Positions 7,085 to 14,749 of a stretch of 36,527 nucleotides of DNA are shown here, piece by piece. The stretch covers positions 339,203 to 375,729 of the forward strand of contig NZ_BBPP01000004.1 of assembly GCF_000787835.1 (NCBI RefSeq). The letters run 5' to 3'. A program made the translations under genes and the position numbers. How positions within the stretch are numbered: the first letter of the stretch is position 1; every line of letters begins with the position of its first letter. This DNA comes from Streptacidiphilus melanogenes. Its GTDB lineage: Bacteria; Actinomycetota; Actinomycetes; Streptomycetales; Streptomycetaceae. Below the pieces are notes generated by a model that made no database searches, was not told the origin of the DNA, and was given only the letters and a program-made list of their open reading frames with translations.

Positions 7085-8095
7085 TCAGGCCTTCGGCGGC
7101 GGCGCCGTGCTGCTGCGTTCGACCAGGGTGGTGGCCAGGTCCACGCGCAGGGTGGCGGGCTGGTGGCCGCGGGCCAGGTCTATCACCATGCGCGCGGCCA
7201 TCTCGGCCATCTCGGTGAGCGGTTGGCGCACGGTGGTGAGCGGCGGGCCGACCCATCGGGCCACGGGCAGGTCGTCGAAGCCGACGACGCTGAGATCCTC
7301 CGGGATGCGCAGGTTCAACTCCCTTGCGGCCTCGTACAGTCCGAGTGCCTGCAGGTCGTTCCCCGTGAAGATCGCGGTGGGGCGGTCCGGCAGCCGCAGC
7401 AGCTCCAGGCCCTCGCGGTAGCCGGAGGTGTGGTGGAAGTCGCCCTCGCGGATCAGTGCGGGGTCGACCGTGATGCCGGCCGTCTCCAGTGCGGCCCGGT
7501 AGCCGTCGATCCGGGCGCGGCTGCACATCATCGGCCGCGGCCCGGCGATCATGCCGATCCGGCGGTGGCCGAGGTCGAGCAGGTGGCGCGTGGCGGCAAG
7601 ACCGCCGTTCCAGTTGGTCGTCCCGACAGCCGGCACGTCCTGGCCCGGGTCCCCGGCCGGGTCCATGACCACGAAGGGGATGTCGCGGCTGGTCAGCTGC
7701 GCCTGCTGGGCCTGGTCCAGCCCGGACAGCACCAGGACCACGCCGGTGGGGCGGCGGGAGAGCACGCCCTCCATCCAGGACTGCCCGAGGCTCAGCCGCC
7801 CGGCGGACTCCGACAGGACGACGCTCAGGCCCTCCTCGCGGACGACGTTCTCGACGCCCCGGATCACCTCCATCGCCCAGGCGCTCTCGAGCTCGTGGAA
7901 GACGAGCTCCAGCAGCGGGCTGGACGGGGCGCTGCTGCCGCGTCGCCGCTGGTAGCCGTACTGGTGCAGCAGCTCCTCCACGCGCTCGCGGGTGGCGGGT
8001 GCGACGTCCGCGCGGCCGTTGAGCACCTTCGAAACAGTCGGTGTGGACACTCCTGCCTCGCGCGCGATCTCGGCGAGTGTCGCCGCTCTGGTCAC
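7085..8095 (-). CDS. LacI-family transcriptional repressor
   Basis: A 336-residue regulator. The N-terminal helix-turn-helix reads ATLAEIAREAGVSTPTVSKVLNG, typical LacI family, followed by a hinge helix region and a periplasmic-binding-protein-like sugar domain up to the C-terminus. The start is the GTG at 8095, behind a strong AGGAGG. It is divergent from the sugar-binding lipoprotein operon and upstream of aldO on its own strand, so it is the obvious local regulator: it would release its operators when a sugar, probably the transported one or a breakdown product, binds. The effector cannot be told from sequence. Confidence 0.9.
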   Translation of the reverse strand: MTRAATLAEIAREAGVSTPTVSKVLNGRADVAPATRERVEELLHQYGYQRRRGSSAPSSPLLELVFHELESAWAMEVIRGVENVVREEGLSVVLSESAGRLSLGQSWMEGVLSRRPTGVVLVLSGLDQAQQAQLTSRDIPFVVMDPAGDPGQDVPAVGTTNWNGGLAATRHLLDLGHRRIGMIAGPRPMMCSRARIDGYRAALETAGITVDPALIREGDFHHTSGYREGLELLRLPDRPTAIFTGNDLQALGLYEAARELNLRIPEDLSVVGFDDLPVARWVGPPLTTVRQPLTEMAEMAARMVIDLARGHQPATLRVDLATTLVERSSTAPPPKA

Positions 8096-8155
8096 GAGCC
8101 CCTCCTGTGCTGCCTGGTGTGCGAAGTCCGCTGTCTTCGGGACTGTACGCGACGG

Positions 8156-8161
8156 ATGCTA
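8156..8161 (-). promoter_or_regulatory. Possible -10 of the lacI gene
   Basis: TAGCAT on the minus strand about 60 bases before the GTG at 8095. The -35 is weak, so this is tentative. Confidence 0.3.
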
Positions 8162-8210
8162 GCCGGTCCGCGCGGCGACCGGTACGTCCGAATCCATGGG
8201 GTCCAGGCCC

Positions 8211-8239
8211 TTGACGAGGCTCCATACTACGCCTAGGTT
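8211..8239 (+). promoter_or_regulatory. Promoter of the sugar ABC importer operon
   Basis: TTGACG (8211-8216), a 17-base spacer, then TAGGTT (8234-8239): a good vegetative-sigma promoter. The expected transcription start is near 8246, immediately before an operator-like repeat and about 45 bases before the first ATG. Confidence 0.68.
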
Positions 8240-8249
8240 TCCCAGAAAA

Positions 8250-8274
8250 TTCGGCAACATCACCGAAACTATCG
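8250..8274. promoter_or_regulatory. Operator candidates for the LacI repressor
   Basis: Two overlapping symmetric elements: TTCGG-N8-CCGAA (8250-8267, perfect arms) and the near-palindrome CGAAACTATCG (8264-8274). They lie just after the predicted transcription start of the importer operon, where a bound repressor would block transcription. The second element resembles the site before aldO at 7064. Confidence 0.5.
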
Positions 8275-8290
8275 ATGAGGTGGACGGGCC

Positions 8291-9622
8291 ATGGTTTCCC
8301 TTGACGTCACTGTTCGCAGCGGTTCCTCCCGCAGAAGAGCCGCCATGGTCGCGGCGACGGCCACACTGGTGCTCGGTCTGACCACGGCATGCGGGTCGAG
8401 CGGCGGGACCGCGGCGTCCGCCGACTCGGGGACGATCCACGTCCTCGTCTACGGCGACGCCGGCAACACCGTGGAGAAGCAACTCGTCGACACCTTCAAC
8501 AAGACCTCGAAGGTCAAGGCGGTGCTGGACACCATCCCCGGCGCCGACTACCAGTCCAAGCTCAACACGATCATCAACACCCCGCAGGCCCCGGACATCT
8601 TCTTCAACTGGGGCGGCGGCAGCATCGCGCCCTACGTCAAGGACAACCTGCTGCTCCCGCTGGACGGCATGATCGCCAAGGACCCGGGGCTGAAGAACAA
8701 CTTCCTCCCGTCCGTCTTCAACACCGCGGTGATCGACGGCCACGCCTACGGCGTCCCAATGCGCGGCACCCAGCCGGTGCTGCTCTTCAACAACAAGCAG
8801 GTCCTCGCGAGCGCCGGGCTGAGCGCCCCGCAGACCTGGGACGACCTGGTCAACGACGTCAAGGTGCTCAAGGCCAAGGGGCTGACGCCGATCGCCCTCG
8901 GTGGCGGCGACCAGTGGCCCACCCAGATGTGGTTCGAGTACGTCTACGACCGGGTCGCCGGCCCCGGCCTGTTCGAGAAGGCCCTCGCCGGTGACAAGAG
9001 CGCGTGGTCCAGCCCGGACAGCGTCAAGGCCCTCGGCATGCTCAAGCAGCTCATCGACGCCGGGGGGTTCGGCAACAACTTCGACTCGGTGAAGTTCACC
9101 GACGGCGGCTCCCCGGCGCTGCTCGCCAAGGGCAAGGCCGCCTTCGAGCTGATGGGCTCGTGGGAGTACTCCACGCAGCAGTCCGGCAACCCCGACTTCG
9201 CCAAGAACGACCTCGGCTACAGCGCCTTCCCGAGCGTCAGCGGCGGCAAGGGCGACCCGAACGACGTCGTCGGCAACACCAACAACTTCTACTCCGTGCT
9301 GAAGAAGACCCAGCACCCCGACGCGGTCGCGGCCTTCCTCAAGCTCATGTACTCCGACGAGTTCGTGAAGGCCCAGCTGGGCATCGGCAACCTGCCGACC
9401 ACCACCAACACCGCGAACTTCCTGGCCACCTCCGCCAGCCCGGCCTACTCGCAGTTCCAGTTCAACCTGGTCAAGGCGGCGCCCTCGTTCCAGCTCTCCT
9501 GGGACCAGGCCTACCCGCCGGCGGCGACCACCACCATCCACACCGCCGTCCAGGAGTTCTTCGACGGCAAGACCGACGCGAACGGCTTCATCCAGCAGAT
9601 GCAGTCGCTGACCAACTCCTGA
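8291..9622 (+). CDS. Sugar ABC transporter substrate-binding lipoprotein
   Basis: A 443-residue extracellular solute-binding protein (family 1 type). The N-terminus has basic residues, a hydrophobic run and the lipobox-like LTTAC-GSS, so the mature protein would be anchored by lipid at that Cys outside the membrane. Sequence features such as DYQSKLNTIINTPQAPDIFFNWGGG and PQTWDDLVNDVKVLKAKGLTPIALGG are typical of oligosaccharide binding proteins. The ATG at 8291 has GAGG ten bases upstream. It opens an operon with two permeases, a GH3 glycosidase and an esterase, and is divergent from a LacI regulator. The substrate is probably a plant-derived oligosaccharide or glycoside; xylo-oligosaccharides are a reasonable but unproven guess. 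Confidence 0.9.
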   Translation: MVSLDVTVRSGSSRRRAAMVAATATLVLGLTTACGSSGGTAASADSGTIHVLVYGDAGNTVEKQLVDTFNKTSKVKAVLDTIPGADYQSKLNTIINTPQAPDIFFNWGGGSIAPYVKDNLLLPLDGMIAKDPGLKNNFLPSVFNTAVIDGHAYGVPMRGTQPVLLFNNKQVLASAGLSAPQTWDDLVNDVKVLKAKGLTPIALGGGDQWPTQMWFEYVYDRVAGPGLFEKALAGDKSAWSSPDSVKALGMLKQLIDAGGFGNNFDSVKFTDGGSPALLAKGKAAFELMGSWEYSTQQSGNPDFAKNDLGYSAFPSVSGGKGDPNDVVGNTNNFYSVLKKTQHPDAVAAFLKLMYSDEFVKAQLGIGNLPTTTNTANFLATSASPAYSQFQFNLVKAAPSFQLSWDQAYPPAATTTIHTAVQEFFDGKTDANGFIQQMQSLTNS

Positions 9623-9633
9623 GCGGCCAGGCG

Positions 9634-10569
9634 ATGAGTGCACTCTCCTTCACCACCGAGCTCGGCCGGCGCCGCCTCAAGGCGCGTCGGCCCGGCGTCG
9701 GGGCGACCCGCCCAGGCTTCGCCTGGGCGGTGCCCGCCACCGTCTTCTTCCTGCTGTTCGCCATCCTGCCGCTGGTGCTCGTCGCGGTGCTGTCCTTCAC
9801 CAGCTGGGACGGCATCACCTCACCGCACTTCAACGGGCTGGCGAACTGGACCAAGCTGATCGACGACCCGGTGATGAGCCAGAGCATCTGGCTCACCCTG
9901 GTGCTGACCCTGCTCGGGGTTGTCACCCAGACGCCCGTCAGCATCCTGCTGGGTGTCTGGGCGGCCGGACGCCAGCGCAACCGGGCCGTGCTGTCGGCGA
10001 TCTTCTTCGTCCCCCTGCTGCTCTCCGCGACCGCGGTCTCGGTACTGTGGCGCGCCCTGCTCGACCCCAACTTCGGCCTCCCGGGCCAGCTGCCCTGGCT
10101 GTTCGGCGACGGCAACCTGCTCGGCAGCCAGGCCGGTTCGATCGCGGTGCTGACCTTCGTGGGCATGTGGCAGTTCACGCCGCTGCACGCGCTGCTCTAC
10201 CAGGGCGGCGCCCGCGCCATCCCGCAGGTGCTCTACCAGGCCGCGGCTATCGACGGGGCAGGCACGGTGCGGCAGTTCTTCCACATCACCCTGCCGCAGC
10301 TGCGCAACACCATGATCACCTCGGTGATCCTGATGGTGGTCGGCGGCCTGACCACCTTCGACACCGTGCTGATCCTCACCCAGGGCGGACCGGGCACCGA
10401 CACCACCGTCAGCGCGTACTACATGTACGAACAGGGCTTCAAGAACTTCGACTTCGGCGCCGGCTCGGCCATCGCGCTGGTCCTGGTCGTCGTCGCCACC
10501 CTCATCTCCCTGGCCGTGGTCCGGATCTCGGGCTACGACAAGATGCGCAGCACGGCGGAGGGGATCTGA
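9634..10569 (+). CDS. Sugar ABC transporter permease (MalF-like)
   Basis: A 311-residue permease with six predicted membrane helices. The EAA loop that docks the ATPase is visible as YQAAAIDGAGTVRQFFHITLPQLR. It begins eleven bases after the binding protein and its stop overlaps the next permease start (TGATG), so the two permeases are probably translated together. The N-terminal cytoplasmic tail of about 28 residues is basic. No ATPase gene is present in the locus; Streptomyces importers of this type commonly share the ATPase MsiK. Confidence 0.92.
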   Translation: MSALSFTTELGRRRLKARRPGVGATRPGFAWAVPATVFFLLFAILPLVLVAVLSFTSWDGITSPHFNGLANWTKLIDDPVMSQSIWLTLVLTLLGVVTQTPVSILLGVWAAGRQRNRAVLSAIFFVPLLLSATAVSVLWRALLDPNFGLPGQLPWLFGDGNLLGSQAGSIAVLTFVGMWQFTPLHALLYQGGARAIPQVLYQAAAIDGAGTVRQFFHITLPQLRNTMITSVILMVVGGLTTFDTVLILTQGGPGTDTTVSAYYMYEQGFKNFDFGAGSAIALVLVVVATLISLAVVRISGYDKMRSTAEGI

Positions 10570-11387
10570 TGCGCCAGCGCCCCAACTACCTCGCCGGGCT
10601 CGGCTCCCTGGTCTGGCTCGCGCTGGTCGGCCTGCCACTGTACGTGCTGCTGATCTCGACCCTGCGCACCACCTCGAACTACTCCACCCAGGGCCCGCTG
10701 AGCTTCCCCTCGCAGCTGACGCTGAGCAACTACCTCAGCGCCTTCGACAACGGGTTCGGCCAGGACTTCCTGAACACCCTCGTCGTCACCGTCAGCGTCG
10801 TCGGCATCGTGCTGCTGGTGGTCCCGCCGCTCGCCTACGCGATCGTGCGGGCCAGGGGACGGACCATCACCGTGGTGTTCCGGGTGTTCCTGCTCGGACT
10901 CGCGGTCCCCGCCCAGGCCGTGATCGTGCCGATGTTCTACGTGATCAGCCAGGCCGGGCTGTACGACCACCTGATCGGCGTCATCCTGCCGACCGCCGCG
11001 TTCTCGATGCCCGTGTGCACCCTGGTGCTCACCGGTGCGATGCGCGACATCACCCCGGACCTCTATGAGGCGATGGCCATCGACGGCGCCTCCCCGTGGC
11101 GGGTCTTCCGACAGCTGGTCCTGCCGCTGTCCAGGGGCGGGCTCTCCTCCATCGTGGTCTTCTCGGCCCTCCAGGCCTGGAACGGCTTCCTCTTCCCGCT
11201 CATCCTCACCCAGTCGGACTCCACCAAGGTCATCACCCTGGGCCTGTACAACTTCCAGACCGAGCACGGCGTCGACGTTCCCGGTCTGCTCGCCGCGGTG
11301 GTGCTGTCCATGCTCCCCATCTTCGTCGTCTACCTGTTCGCCCGTCGCGCCCTCGTCCAGGGGCTCATGGGGGTCGGAGGAAAGTGA
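10569..11387 (+). CDS. Sugar ABC transporter permease (MalG-like)
   Basis: A 272-residue permease with six predicted helices and the EAA motif YEAMAIDGASPWRVFRQLVLPLSRGG. It is the partner of the preceding permease, and together they form the membrane channel of the importer. The start overlaps the previous stop by one base and its stop overlaps the GTG of the GH3 gene by four bases, tying uptake and hydrolysis into one transcript. Confidence 0.92.
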   Translation: MRQRPNYLAGLGSLVWLALVGLPLYVLLISTLRTTSNYSTQGPLSFPSQLTLSNYLSAFDNGFGQDFLNTLVVTVSVVGIVLLVVPPLAYAIVRARGRTITVVFRVFLLGLAVPAQAVIVPMFYVISQAGLYDHLIGVILPTAAFSMPVCTLVLTGAMRDITPDLYEAMAIDGASPWRVFRQLVLPLSRGGLSSIVVFSALQAWNGFLFPLILTQSDSTKVITLGLYNFQTEHGVDVPGLLAAVVLSMLPIFVVYLFARRALVQGLMGVGGK

Positions 11388-13762
11388 CCGTCAACATGAA
11401 GCCCATCGTCCAGGCCGAAACCGGCGCCGCCGCCTGGCAGGACGTCTCCCTCACCCCCGAGGCCCGGGCCGACGCCCTCATCGCGGCGATGACCCTGCGG
11501 GAGAAGACCGCCCAGCTCGTCGGCGTCTGGGTGGGGGCCTCCGACGAGGGCGGTGAAGTCGCCCCGCACCAGCACGAGATGGAGGAACCCCCCGACCTGG
11601 ACGAGCTGCTGCCGCAGGGCCTCGGCCAGCTGACCCGCCCCTTCGGCACCGCCCCCGTCGACGCCGCCCTCGGCGCGCTCTCCCTTGCCCGTTCCCAGCA
11701 GCGCATCGCCGCCGCCAACCGCTTCGGCATACCCGCGCTCGCCCACGAGGAGTGCCTGGCCGGTTTCGCCGCCTGGGGCGCCACCGCCTACCCCGTCCCG
11801 CTGTCGTGGGGGGCGGCCTTCAACCCCGAGCTGGTGCGCACCATGGCCGCCGCCGTCGGCGCCGACATGCGCGCCGTCGGCGTGCACCAGGGCCTCGCGC
11901 CCGTGCTCGACGTCGTGCGCGACGCCCGCTGGGGGCGCGTCGAGGAGACCATCGGCGAGGACCCGTACCTCGTCGGCACGATCGCCACCGCCTACGTGCA
12001 GGGCCTGGAGTCGGCCGGGATCGTCGCCACGCTCAAGCACTTCGCCGGGTACTCCGCCTCCCGGGCCGGCCGCAACCTCGCGCCCGTCACCATGGGCGCG
12101 CGCGAGCGCGCCGACGTGATCCTGCCGCCCTTCGAGATGGCCGTGCGCGAGGGCCGCCCCCGCTCGGTCATGCACGCCTACACCGACACCGACGGCATCC
12201 CCTCGGCCGCCGACAAGGAGCTGCTCACCGGCCTGCTGCGGGACACCTGGGGCTTCGACGGCACCGTCGTCGCCGACTACTTCGGCATCGCCTTCCTCAA
12301 GCTGCTGCACGGCGTCGCCGGAAGCTGGGAGGAGGCCGCCGGGCTCGCCCTCGCCAGCGGCGTCGACGTCGAGTTGCCGACCGTCAAGACCTTCGGTCAG
12401 CCGCTGCTCGACGCCGTGCAGTCCGGCGCGGTCCCCGAGCAGCTGATCGACCGCGCCCTGCGCCGGATCCTGGTGCAGAAGGCCCAGCTCGGACTGCTCG
12501 ACCCCGACTGGAACCCCGTTCCCGAGGCTCTCGCCGGGGCGGACCTGGACGCGCCGGAGACCCTGCGTGGCAGCGTCGACCTGGACCGTCCCGCCAACCG
12601 GCGCGTCGCCCGCGAACTCGCGGAGCAGGCCGTCGTGCTGCTGCGCAACGACGGCACGCTGCCGCTGGACCGCCCCCGGCGGATCGCGTTGATCGGCCCC
12701 AACGCCGACACCCCGACGGCCGTGCTGGGTTGCTACGCCTTCCCCGTGCACGTCGGCGGACAGCATCCCGAGGTGCCGATCGGCATCGAACTGCCCACCC
12801 TGCGGGAGACCCTGGCGGCCGAGTTCCCCGACGCGGAGATCTTCTCCGCGACCGGCGCGACGGTCGACGGGGACAGCACGGCCGGATTCGCCGAGGCAGT
12901 GGCCGCCGCGCGCCTCGCCGACGTCGTGGTGCTCGCCCTGGGGGACCGGGCCGGCCTGTTCGGACGTGGCACCAGCGGCGAGGGCTGCGACGCCGAATCC
13001 CTGCAACTCCCCGGTGTTCAGCAACAGTTGCTCGACGTCGTGCTGGACGAGGGCACGCCCGTGGTGCTGGTCATGCTGGCGGGCCGCCCGTACGCGCTGG
13101 GCCGGGCCGAGACGCAGGCGGCCGCCATCGTGCAGTCCTTCTTCCCCGGCGAGGCCGGGACCGAGGCGATCGCGGGCGTGCTCGGCGGACGCGTGAACCC
13201 CTCCGGCCGTCTGCCCGTCAGCGTGCCGCGGAGCAAGGGCGTCCAACCCTCCACCTATCTGGCCGCACGGCTGGCACAGGACAGCGACGTGTCCAGCACC
13301 GACACCAGCCCCGCCTACGGCTTCGGACACGGGCTCGGCTACACGCGCTTCGCCTGGTCCGGGCTCGACCTCGCCGTCCCGGAGGCCTGCACCGACGGCA
13401 CCTTCCGGCTCGCCTTCGAGGTCGCCAACACCGGCGAGCGGTCCGGCTGCGAGGTCGTGCAGTTCTATCTGCACGACCCGGTGGCCTCCGTCGTCCAGCC
13501 GGTCCAGCGCCTGGTCGGCTACCGTCGCCTGCCCCTGGAAGCCGGGGAGCGCTGCCGGGTTCTGCTGGAGCTGCCCGCGGACCTCGCCGCCTTCACCGGA
13601 CGCGAGGGCCGCCGCATCGTCGAGCCGGGCGAGCTGGAGCTGCGGATCTCCGCCAGCAGCACCGACCACCGCATCACCGTCCCGCTGCGCCTGACCGGCG
13701 AGGTCCGCGAGGTCGACCACACCCGGCGTCTGCACCCCGTGATCGCCGTCGAGCGCGGCTGA
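11384..13762 (+). CDS. Glycoside hydrolase family 3 (beta-glucosidase/beta-xylosidase type)
   Basis: A 792-residue enzyme with the three GH3 parts: a TIM-barrel-like N-domain, an alpha/beta sandwich from about residue 400, and a C-terminal fibronectin-III-like domain. The substrate-binding KHFAGYSA (KHF motif) is at about 218, and the probable nucleophile is Asp298 in VVADYFGI. There is no signal peptide, so it acts in the cytoplasm on imported oligosaccharides or glycosides, releasing non-reducing-end sugars. GTG 11384 overlaps the permease stop (GTGA) behind GGAGG with short spacing; an ATG at 11396 is the alternative. GH3 covers beta-glucosidases, xylosidases and N-acetylglucosaminidases, and the sequence alone does not settle which. 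Confidence 0.9.
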   Translation: MTVNMKPIVQAETGAAAWQDVSLTPEARADALIAAMTLREKTAQLVGVWVGASDEGGEVAPHQHEMEEPPDLDELLPQGLGQLTRPFGTAPVDAALGALSLARSQQRIAAANRFGIPALAHEECLAGFAAWGATAYPVPLSWGAAFNPELVRTMAAAVGADMRAVGVHQGLAPVLDVVRDARWGRVEETIGEDPYLVGTIATAYVQGLESAGIVATLKHFAGYSASRAGRNLAPVTMGARERADVILPPFEMAVREGRPRSVMHAYTDTDGIPSAADKELLTGLLRDTWGFDGTVVADYFGIAFLKLLHGVAGSWEEAAGLALASGVDVELPTVKTFGQPLLDAVQSGAVPEQLIDRALRRILVQKAQLGLLDPDWNPVPEALAGADLDAPETLRGSVDLDRPANRRVARELAEQAVVLLRNDGTLPLDRPRRIALIGPNADTPTAVLGCYAFPVHVGGQHPEVPIGIELPTLRETLAAEFPDAEIFSATGATVDGDSTAGFAEAVAAARLADVVVLALGDRAGLFGRGTSGEGCDAESLQLPGVQQQLLDVVLDEGTPVVLVMLAGRPYALGRAETQAAAIVQSFFPGEAGTEAIAGVLGGRVNPSGRLPVSVPRSKGVQPSTYLAARLAQDSDVSSTDTSPAYGFGHGLGYTRFAWSGLDLAVPEACTDGTFRLAFEVANTGERSGCEVVQFYLHDPVASVVQPVQRLVGYRRLPLEAGERCRVLLELPADLAAFTGREGRRIVEPGELELRISASSTDHRITVPLRLTGEVREVDHTRRLHPVIAVERG

Positions 13763-13780
13763 GGCGCCGGGAGGCCGCCG

Positions 13781-14749
13781 TTGTACACCGACCTGCCCGA
13801 GGCCGAACTGCGGCGCCACCGCAGTGCCCAGACCGATCCGGACGACTTCGACGCCTTCTGGGAGCAGACGCTCGCCGAGGCCCGCTCGTTCCCCGGCGAG
13901 GTCCGGCTGACGCCGGTCAGCACCGGACTGAGCACGGTGGAAACCATGGACGTCAGCTTTCCCGGTTTCGGCGGTGAGCCGGTCAAGGCCTGGCTGCGCC
14001 TGCCGCGCGGGGCGAACGGACCGCTCCCCGCCGTCGTCCAGTACGTCGGCTACGGAGGCGGGCGCGGACACGTCCTGGAAAACCTGCTCTGGGCGTCCGC
14101 CGGCTACGCCCACCTGGTGATGGACACCCGCGGGCAGGGCTCGGGCTGGAGCCGGGGCGCGACCCCCGACTCCGGCCCGGCCGGGCCGCAGGTCCCCGGG
14201 GTCATGACCCGGGGCATCGGCTCGCCGCGCACGTACTACTACCGGCGTCTGATCACCGACGCGGTCCGGGCCGTGGACGCCGTCCGCAGCCTGGACCGCG
14301 TCGATCCCGAACGGATCGCCGTGATCGGTCAGAGCCAGGGCGGCGGCGCAGCCCTGGCCGTCGCCGCCCTGGTCCCCGACGTCACGGCACTGGTCGCGCA
14401 CGTGCCGTTCCTGTGCGACTTCCCGCGCGCCGTGGTGGTCACCGACAGCGCCCCGTTCCGGGAGATCGCGGACTACCTGTCCGTCCACCGCGACCAGGAG
14501 GAGGCGGTGCACCGGACGCTCTCCTACGTCGACGGCGTCAACTTCGCCCGCAGGGCCACCGCCCCGGCGCGGTTCTCGGCGGCGCTGATGGACGCTGTCG
14601 TGCCGCCGTCCACCGTCTTCGCCGCGTACCACGCCTATGCGGGGCCGAAGGACCTCGCCGTCTGGCGCTACAACGGCCACGAGGCGGGAGGCCCCGACGA
14701 CGACCGGCGTGCCCTCGACTTCCTCGCCGAGCGGCTCAGCCGGCGTTGA
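13781..14749 (+). CDS. Acetyl xylan esterase / cephalosporin-C deacetylase-like hydrolase (AXE1 family)
   Basis: A 322-residue alpha/beta hydrolase of the AXE1 family, starting at TTG 13781 with GGGAGG six bases upstream. The catalytic triad is readable: Ser185 in GQSQGGG, Asp271 in LMDAVVPPS and His300 in YNGHEAGG. The family removes acetyl groups from short acetylated xylo-oligosaccharides and similar small esters. It has no signal peptide, so it is probably cytoplasmic and would deacetylate imported sugars before or after GH3 cleavage. It closes the importer operon. Its 3' end overlaps the convergent secreted-protein gene by 14 bases. Confidence 0.88.
   Translation: MYTDLPEAELRRHRSAQTDPDDFDAFWEQTLAEARSFPGEVRLTPVSTGLSTVETMDVSFPGFGGEPVKAWLRLPRGANGPLPAVVQYVGYGGGRGHVLENLLWASAGYAHLVMDTRGQGSGWSRGATPDSGPAGPQVPGVMTRGIGSPRTYYYRRLITDAVRAVDAVRSLDRVDPERIAVIGQSQGGGAALAVAALVPDVTALVAHVPFLCDFPRAVVVTDSAPFREIADYLSVHRDQEEAVHRTLSYVDGVNFARRATAPARFSAALMDAVVPPSTVFAAYHAYAGPKDLAVWRYNGHEAGGPDDDRRALDFLAERLSRR

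Noticed and set aside
11330-14680. Very long open frame on the minus strand opposite the GH3 and esterase genes
   Set aside because: It has no protein-family features and is composed of repeated Gly/Val/Glu/Arg typical of antisense frames in high-GC DNA; the plus-strand genes have intact catalytic motifs.
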